A stretch of DNA of 5,290 bases from positions 1 to 5,290 of the forward strand of contig JADIML010000086.1 in NCBI GenBank assembly GCA_017694765.1. Reading direction: 5' to 3'. Numbering within the stretch: position 1 is the stretch's first letter; the number at the start of each line of letters is the position of its first letter. The stretch comes from Candidatus Scybalomonas excrementavium (GTDB lineage: Bacteria; Bacillota; Clostridia; Lachnospirales; Lachnospiraceae). A program made the position numbers and the translations under genes. Below the pieces are notes generated by a model. It saw nothing but the letters and a program-made list of their open reading frames with translations, was not told the DNA's origin and did no database searches. Positions 1-5,290 of this stretch are shown in pieces.

Positions 1-2550
1 TCCATATACTGTAGATGACTCATCATTTTCCCAATTTAAAATACGACAAACATCTTTTCGTGAATATTTTTCATATAATTTTAACCCTTCACTCTGATTG
101 GGAACACAATAATTATTTTTATAAACTTGTAATCCGTATTCTAATACATCTTGTAAATAGTATTTAAATTCTGAATGTTGTATCAATCTCTCATAAAATG
201 TTCCTCTTTGAATCATTCCCATAGAATTTTCTTTCTGTCTAACTTGCATCTTTTCTTTTTTTTGGTTATTTCTCCACACTATATCTATATATTGACAATC
301 TCCATACTTCTTTTTGTCATTTCCATTAACAAATCCACCTTTTAAAATACGGATTGCACTTAAAAGAGATTGTTCCTGAACTTGAATAGAATATTTTTCC
401 TCTAATTCTGCTTTCCAGTCCTCTATCGTCATTTTATCTCTTATCATTAGCTCATATAAAATATACAATTCATGAGGCCGTTTCCCATTGGCCAATAGCA
501 TAGAAATGTGCTCTAGTACCTTTATTTGCTCTTCACTCAGTTCTATTATATATTCTTTCTCTACTCTTCTTAAAAAAGTATAATAGCATTTACAAGAATC
601 AAAAATTAATGATACATCAATAGAGCCATTTCTATAAAAATCCATTAAACTAGGTATTTTCCCTAATTTATATTTTAAATTTATATAACTTTCTTTTAAT
701 AATCTAAAATTCGAAAAATTCGTATTATTAATTGAATGATAAATTCTCTCTTTTGCAATTTCATCAAAGTGAATAGTAGAACAGCCGGGTACCACTTTAC
801 TCCCCTCTGTAATATATTTTCTAATCGTATCTTTGTTATAACTTCTATCCCCTGATAAAGCAATTGGAATTAGAAAATTATTTTTGTAATTCCCAATGAA
901 ATCAATGACTACAACATATTCTTTCTCTTTATATTTTCTAAGTCCTCTTCCTAATTGCTGTACAAAAATGATAGAAGATTTTGTAGGACGTAACATAATA
1001 ACTTGATTGACACATGGAATATCTATACCTTCATTGAAAATATCAACAGTAAAAATATAATCAAGCCCATCATCCCTTTTTTCTTGTTCTAACTTTTGAA
1101 TCGACTCTTCCCTAACTTCTTGACTATCATTTCCAGATAATGCTACTGTTTGATATCCTCTTTTATTAAATTTACTAGATAATTCTCTTGCTTCCTCAAT
1201 ACATCCACAAAACATAAGCCCTCTTACTCTATCTCCACTATATCCATAAAATTTTATATTTTCAACAATATGATTTACTCTTTCATCTGAAGTCAAATAT
1301 CGAAATTCTGTATGATCTTCTACTTCTTTTCCATCGATATTTAATTCTGAAACTCCAAAATAATGAAATGGACAAAGTAGATCTTCCTCCATTGCTTGCT
1401 GCAATCGAATTTCATAAGCAATCTTGTGATCAAATAGGCTAAAAATATCAAATCCATCCATCCTCTCAGGACTTGCTGTCATTCCAAGTAAAAATTTAGG
1501 TTGGAAATAATCAATAATAGTTTGATAACTTTGGGCACCTGCCTTATGTGTTTCATCTATAATAATATACTCAAAATGTTCCCTTTTAAATAATTCAAGT
1601 ATTGTTTTTTTCGACATTGTCTGAATGGTAGCAAATATATAATCTGCATCCTTTTCCTGACAATTTCCTGTTAGTAATCCCATTGTTATTTGATTTCCAA
1701 GAACTCGTTCAAAACTCTGCTTAGCCTGTTTTAAAATTTGTTCTCTATGAACAAGAAATAACATTTTCTTTGGTTTATATGACTTTATATCAAATGCTGA
1801 TAAATATGTTTTCCCAGTTCCTGTTGCACTAATCAATAAAGCTCTTCTTGCATTCTTCTTTCGCAATCTATTCAGTGCCTCCAATGCTTCTTTTTGCATT
1901 TTATTGGGCTTTATTTCTTTATTAAAATAAAACTGCTCTTTATCCAATCTATCTATTTTTTTCTTTTCTTGATAAAAAGGCATATATTCTGTATCAATCC
2001 ATTCCTCAGTTAATTGAATTGCCCTTTTCCACATAATATCAAATTCTGTTTCTACCTGTTGAACAATTTCTCCTTCTAACATGGATGTCATTTTCATATT
2101 CCACTCTTTATTCTTCTTCAAAGCCCCTTGTGTTAAATTAGAGCTTCCTACAATAAAAACTCTTATATTATCGTGATAGAAAAAATATCCTTTTATATGA
2201 AATGCTTCTTCCATAAACATTCTTACTTCTAAGTTTTTAAACTGTAACAGTTCTTTTAACGCTTTTGGAGAGTTAAACATTAAATAATTAGTCGTTAAAA
2301 TTCTTCCTCTAATATTTTTCCTCTCTAATTCTTTTAAAAGAGATTTTAACATGATAATTCCACTTTGGGTAATGAATGCAACAGAGAACCAAAATTCTTG
2401 GCACTCTTTTAGCTGTTCTTCTAACTCCGTTAAAACTACTGTACCATTTTCATAATCATTATACAATAAATTAGGCCTTAATCTACTTTGTGATTCCTGC
2501 TTAATATCAATTAAACTTGTTTTTACTGCATCTAATAATTTTTTCCTCAT
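1..2550 (-). CDS. PLD nuclease-SF2 helicase-DUF3427 protein, C-terminus cut by window edge
   Basis: The ATG at 2550 opens a frame of 850 codons with no stop before the left edge, so the 3' end is missing. The likely role is an ATP-dependent DNA translocase coupled to a nuclease. Residues about 25-185 form a PLD-type (HKD) nuclease domain with H118-x-K120, GSSN at 135-138 and a KEWN at 148-151, as in COG3886. The SF2 core follows (COG1061 type): Walker A ATGTGKT at 242-248, motif Ia FLVHREQ at 265-271, motif II DETH at 332-335, motif III TAS at 358-360, motif V around 500-511 (DIFNEGIDIP), and motif VI QQLGRGLRK at 531-539. From about residue 585 it reads as DUF3427: PGCSTIHFDEIAKERIY (588-604), a KLGKIPS stretch near 628-634, and near the edge the conserved-looking KDVCRILNWE (832-841) followed by STVYG. 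As I recall, full-length relatives are roughly 900-1,050 residues, so perhaps 50-200 are off the window. A Shine-Dalgarno sequence 8 bases upstream supports this start. The gene begins 15 bases after the SF1 helicase gene stops, on the same strand, so co-expression is likely. No frameshift is seen within the 850 codons. Confidence 0.93.
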   Translation of the reverse strand, partial: MRKKLLDAVKTSLIDIKQESQSRLRPNLLYNDYENGTVVLTELEEQLKECQEFWFSVAFITQSGIIMLKSLLKELERKNIRGRILTTNYLMFNSPKALKELLQFKNLEVRMFMEEAFHIKGYFFYHDNIRVFIVGSSNLTQGALKKNKEWNMKMTSMLEGEIVQQVETEFDIMWKRAIQLTEEWIDTEYMPFYQEKKKIDRLDKEQFYFNKEIKPNKMQKEALEALNRLRKKNARRALLISATGTGKTYLSAFDIKSYKPKKMLFLVHREQILKQAKQSFERVLGNQITMGLLTGNCQEKDADYIFATIQTMSKKTILELFKREHFEYIIIDETHKAGAQSYQTIIDYFQPKFLLGMTASPERMDGFDIFSLFDHKIAYEIRLQQAMEEDLLCPFHYFGVSELNIDGKEVEDHTEFRYLTSDERVNHIVENIKFYGYSGDRVRGLMFCGCIEEARELSSKFNKRGYQTVALSGNDSQEVREESIQKLEQEKRDDGLDYIFTVDIFNEGIDIPCVNQVIMLRPTKSSIIFVQQLGRGLRKYKEKEYVVVIDFIGNYKNNFLIPIALSGDRSYNKDTIRKYITEGSKVVPGCSTIHFDEIAKERIYHSINNTNFSNFRLLKESYINLKYKLGKIPSLMDFYRNGSIDVSLIFDSCKCYYTFLRRVEKEYIIELSEEQIKVLEHISMLLANGKRPHELYILYELMIRDKMTIEDWKAELEEKYSIQVQEQSLLSAIRILKGGFVNGNDKKKYGDCQYIDIVWRNNQKKEKMQVRQKENSMGMIQRGTFYERLIQHSEFKYYLQDVLEYGLQVYKNNYCVPNQSEGLKLYEKYSRKDVCRILNWENDESSTVYG

Positions 2551-2556
2551 TTTCTA

Positions 2557-2565
2557 TTCTCCCTT
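2557..2565 (-). promoter_or_regulatory. Shine-Dalgarno site for the PLD-SF2 helicase gene
   Basis: Read on the minus strand the bases are AAGGGAGAA, with a GGGAG core ending 8 bases before the ATG at 2550. This fixes the start of the downstream gene. The site begins immediately after the TAG stop of the upstream helicase gene, so a ribosome finishing the first gene would cover it and translational coupling is plausible. The 15-base gap has no room for a terminator or a separate promoter. A promoter inside the 3' end of the upstream gene cannot be excluded by eye. Confidence 0.8.
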
Positions 2566-5289
2566 CTATCGCTCTTCTCTTCCCTCAATCTCCCTCAACT
2601 TCTCAACTAATTTCTCCTTTTCCCTACTTCCATTTGTCAAAAACCTGATATACTCTAGCCCATATTTTTGTAGTATTCCATCTTTCATCTCATCCCGCTT
2701 TGCCTGTTTTGTTCCTTTTTTATGATACTGATACCCATCTACTTCAATGCATAAGACAGGCTGTCGATTCATTTTGGAATAGATCAAGAAGTCTACATGG
2801 GTATTTGGATTTTGAATATATGTTTTTTCTCTTTTTGTAAGGAGTGTCGTATCTTTCATTATCATATATAGTGGCATATGTACTGCAATATCATATTGTT
2901 GAAATTCTTCTCTCAACACCTCTTCAATTAACACATACATAAGGTTTTCACTGTCGTAATTGGACACTCTCTTTGCCTTTTTTAAATAGAGTTCTCTTTC
3001 TTTTTCATAATACTTATATAGATAGTCGAATACCGAATGTATTTGACTTTCAACTACTTCATATTGTTGATATTTGATATAGGAAATGAGATCTTTTAAG
3101 TTACTATTTTTGTTAGAATGATTGCCATCAGTCACTACAATAAGCTGTTTTACCGCTCTTGATACTGCCACGTTTAAACGATTTTTATCGTCTGCAAACT
3201 CCGTAATTTCATCATCTACCGTGGACAAAATAATAATATCTTTTTCTTGCCCTTGAAATTTATCTACGGTATCCGCCTGAATCGATGTTTCCTGAAATTC
3301 TTCTTGTAATCGTTTTGTCTGATTTCGATAAGGAGTCACAATTCCAATTGAGTCCGATATCGGATCTAACTCTTGATTTGGAATTACTTCTTGCTTAATC
3401 ACATCAATTTGCCGTTCATTGACACGATTTCTACTATGATTTCCCATAACGGTTTGATAGACGAGAAGTGGCATTTTATCTGCCTTTTCCTCTGTCAAAA
3501 TAATTAACTCATTATTGTAAAATTTTTGATTACAAAAACCAATGATTTTTGGATGACAGCGATAATGCTCTCTTAACATCACAGAAACCGGACTTTGATA
3601 CACCTCATAACAAGAAGTCAATAAACTATATTTCGCATAATTATAACATTCTGGTATCTCATATTTAGAAAAAATATGTTCTGCTTTCTGTTTCGTTTCT
3701 GAGGAAATGACATTTGGTAGCTGTTTTCTATCCCCTACAATTACAATATTTTTGGCACAGGACATGGCTAATACTCCGGTTGCTAAATCTACTTGTGAAG
3801 CCTCATCTACAATTACATAATCATATAACACTTCTTTTGATAACGATTTTTTTAACGAATATGTTGTGCTTAAAATGACTGGATAGTTTTTGATAAAATC
3901 ATCCGATTCTTTCCATAAACTCTCGATTGTATATTTTTTTCTTTCCTTTGAGACACCATATGTATCGCTATATTTTTTATATAAGGAAGACTTAAAGACT
4001 CTCATAGCTTTGTCTGTGTAATCTTTCATCACACGTTCAAAATGACACTGTTCCATTTCCTGTTTAATTTTTTCTATGGTTTCCTGAAGCTCCTGCAATT
4101 TTAACTCATAAAATAACGATTGGCATGCGGCAATTCTGTTTAAATGATGTGCCTTATAAAAATTTTTTCCAAGTTTCCCATATTGTAGAAAGTACATCGC
4201 TCTTTTTATCCATGATATTCGGTTCTTACTCCGTTCTAATTCAAGCCATAATTTCATAATGGTATGGCTATTAAATTTTTCAATGGAAGGAAAAATAATC
4301 TCGTCTTCTTGTTCTTGCTTGCGTTTTAGAAAATGCTTTTGTTCGGTTAAAATATCTTGATACTCTTGTTGTAGCTTAGAAAGTTCTCTTTGAGATTGTA
4401 ACATGGAGTCTAACTTTAATTCCGTTTCTGCTAGTTCTTTTTTCCATCGCTCTTGTTCGACTCCTAAACTCCATGAAAAAAATGACTTTGGAAAATCCAC
4501 TTGATTTTCGATAAAAACAAGTTTATTTTTACTACTTCCTAAATGCGCTGTCACAAAATCCAATTCATTTTTGCTTAATTTTTGTTGTATATTTCTTATC
4601 GCTTCATTATTACTTGAAACAACAGCAATACTTTTTCCTTCCATAATAATATTGGCAAGAATATTTAAAATCGTTTGCGTTTTTCCAGTTCCTGGCGGCC
4701 CTTCGATAATACTCACTTGGTTATATAAAGCATTTTCTACCGCTTTCTTCTGACTTTCATTAAATCCAAACGGATAAATGAGTGTTTTCTTCTTAAAACC
4801 CTTCTTTTTCTCTTTTCGGTTCAAATAGGAAGCTAATACACTATCTTCTCGTATCCGTTCCATACTGTCATATTGATTTCCTAAAATATTATATCCTTCC
4901 TCTGTAATAAGACTTGTACTTGCTGCAATTTCAGAAAAATAAGAGAAAATATCTTTACACTTTTTATTTTCTAATACAGAATTTATATAAGTTAAAGTCT
5001 TATTCTCATAGGTTTCATACATACCACTTTCAAAATAGATTCTTGTATATTGGGAAAACTGTAAAACTCTTTTTACTTGATATAATAATTTTTCCCCTTG
5101 ATAAATGGATTTATCTTTTACATCGATTTCCTTTGGATTCGTATCAATTATTATATTATTAAAATAATATGGATACGTTTTTCCACCTTTATAGGTAACA
5201 TAATATTTTCCTTGAATATACTTATAATGCTCTATTTGCTCTGTCTTATCCTCTCCATTAGCCATGACCAAATTTTTATCCAGATTCAA
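2566..5289 (-). CDS. UPF1/DNA2-like SF1 helicase with C-terminal Vsr/DUF2726-like nuclease domain (start uncertain)
   Basis: This is an ATP-driven SF1 (COG1112-type) helicase fused to a predicted endonuclease, 907 residues from the TTG at 5289 to a TAG stop. Helicase motifs seen: Q motif around F176-Q180, Walker A GPPGTGKT at 197-204, motif Ia near 223-234, Walker B/motif II VDEASQ at 494-499, motif III GDRKQLP at 519-525, motif IV REHYRCHP at 573-580, motif V DKFQGQEKD at 676-684 and motif VI NRLNVAVSRA at 703-712. Residues 240-470, between Ia and II, form a long charged, helix-rich insert with likely coiled coil (about 277-330 and 390-420). Residues 780-890 match the Vsr/DUF2726/DUF559 endonuclease-like pattern: E789/E790, D833, E849-V-D851-G, H856, then a KRDEMKD helix. 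Residues 1-165 are a family-specific N-terminal region whose fold I do not recognise. No signal peptide or membrane segment is seen, so it is probably cytoplasmic. The start is open: TTG at 5289 lies one base from the window edge, ATG codon 9 (5265) has no clear Shine-Dalgarno sequence, and the frame may continue upstream. The helicase call is firm. The nuclease call is strong by motif. A DNA rather than RNA substrate is not established. Confidence 0.93.
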   Translation of the reverse strand: MNLDKNLVMANGEDKTEQIEHYKYIQGKYYVTYKGGKTYPYYFNNIIIDTNPKEIDVKDKSIYQGEKLLYQVKRVLQFSQYTRIYFESGMYETYENKTLTYINSVLENKKCKDIFSYFSEIAASTSLITEEGYNILGNQYDSMERIREDSVLASYLNRKEKKKGFKKKTLIYPFGFNESQKKAVENALYNQVSIIEGPPGTGKTQTILNILANIIMEGKSIAVVSSNNEAIRNIQQKLSKNELDFVTAHLGSSKNKLVFIENQVDFPKSFFSWSLGVEQERWKKELAETELKLDSMLQSQRELSKLQQEYQDILTEQKHFLKRKQEQEDEIIFPSIEKFNSHTIMKLWLELERSKNRISWIKRAMYFLQYGKLGKNFYKAHHLNRIAACQSLFYELKLQELQETIEKIKQEMEQCHFERVMKDYTDKAMRVFKSSLYKKYSDTYGVSKERKKYTIESLWKESDDFIKNYPVILSTTYSLKKSLSKEVLYDYVIVDEASQVDLATGVLAMSCAKNIVIVGDRKQLPNVISSETKQKAEHIFSKYEIPECYNYAKYSLLTSCYEVYQSPVSVMLREHYRCHPKIIGFCNQKFYNNELIILTEEKADKMPLLVYQTVMGNHSRNRVNERQIDVIKQEVIPNQELDPISDSIGIVTPYRNQTKRLQEEFQETSIQADTVDKFQGQEKDIIILSTVDDEITEFADDKNRLNVAVSRAVKQLIVVTDGNHSNKNSNLKDLISYIKYQQYEVVESQIHSVFDYLYKYYEKERELYLKKAKRVSNYDSENLMYVLIEEVLREEFQQYDIAVHMPLYMIMKDTTLLTKREKTYIQNPNTHVDFLIYSKMNRQPVLCIEVDGYQYHKKGTKQAKRDEMKDGILQKYGLEYIRFLTNGSREKEKLVEKLREIEGREER

Positions 5290-5290
5290 T

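Noticed and set aside
3353..3364. Perfect 12-base palindrome TCCGATATCGGA
   Set aside because: It sits inside the SF1 helicase coding sequence (encoding part of DPISDSIG). It is isolated, not repeated and has no flanking structure. A single such palindrome in 5 kb is expected by chance.
4571..4753. Plus-strand open frame of 60 codons
   Set aside because: It lies wholly opposite the SF1 helicase gene across its Walker A region. Its hydrophobic translation is an antisense shadow of conserved helicase codons, and no convincing ribosome binding site was noticed.
4914..5162. Plus-strand open frame of 82 codons
   Set aside because: It is antisense to the N-terminal region of the SF1 helicase. The product is rich in Tyr, Phe and Leu, as expected from the reverse of AT-rich coding DNA, and it has no recognisable motif.
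1..5290. Restriction-modification or DISARM/BREX assignment
   Set aside because: No methyltransferase, specificity subunit, DUF1998, PglZ or BrxC-type protein is present in the window. Helicase plus nuclease alone does not support these names.
1..5290. Calling the locus Mokosh
   Set aside because: Mokosh type I has a kinase-like domain on the SF1 helicase and a separate PLD protein, and type II fuses SF1 and PLD. Here the SF1 protein ends in a Vsr-like domain and the PLD belongs to an SF2 helicase, so the match is only in parts list.
1..5290. CRISPR arrays, tRNA or rRNA genes, insertion sequences, attachment sites
   Set aside because: Both genes fill all but about 15 internal bases, and I saw no regularly spaced repeats, terminal inverted repeats or cloverleaf-like sequence.

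Overview
The window is AT-rich (by eye about one third G+C). Arginine is often AGA/AGG, and the one internal ribosome binding site is a purine-rich Gram-positive type. This suggests a low-GC Firmicute (Clostridia or Bacilli grade), but no marker gene is present to fix the taxon. Everything coding is on the minus strand, so transcription runs from position 5290 towards position 1.

There are two large genes and almost no non-coding DNA. The first in transcription order (5289 to 2566) encodes a 907-residue superfamily 1 helicase of the UPF1/DNA2 type. It carries a C-terminal Vsr/DUF2726-like PD-(D/E)XK nuclease domain. Its start lies at the right edge and is not settled. After a 15-base gap holding a good Shine-Dalgarno sequence comes the second gene (2550 to 1). 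It encodes a superfamily 2 helicase with an N-terminal phospholipase-D-type (HKD) nuclease domain and a C-terminal DUF3427 region. It is still open at the left edge after 850 codons, so its C-terminus is missing.

The two proteins are thus both helicase-nuclease fusions, but they come from unrelated helicase superfamilies and unrelated nuclease folds, and they are placed for co-transcription. Architectures of this kind are typical of anti-phage defence loci. I infer that the pair may be a two-component defence module that cuts or remodels foreign nucleic acid. The arrangement resembles Mokosh (SF1 helicase plus PLD nuclease) in parts list, but not in domain wiring. No methyltransferase, specificity subunit, protease, integrase, RNA gene, repeat array, promoter or terminator is visible. 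The operon promoter, if any, is beyond the right edge and the terminator beyond the left.
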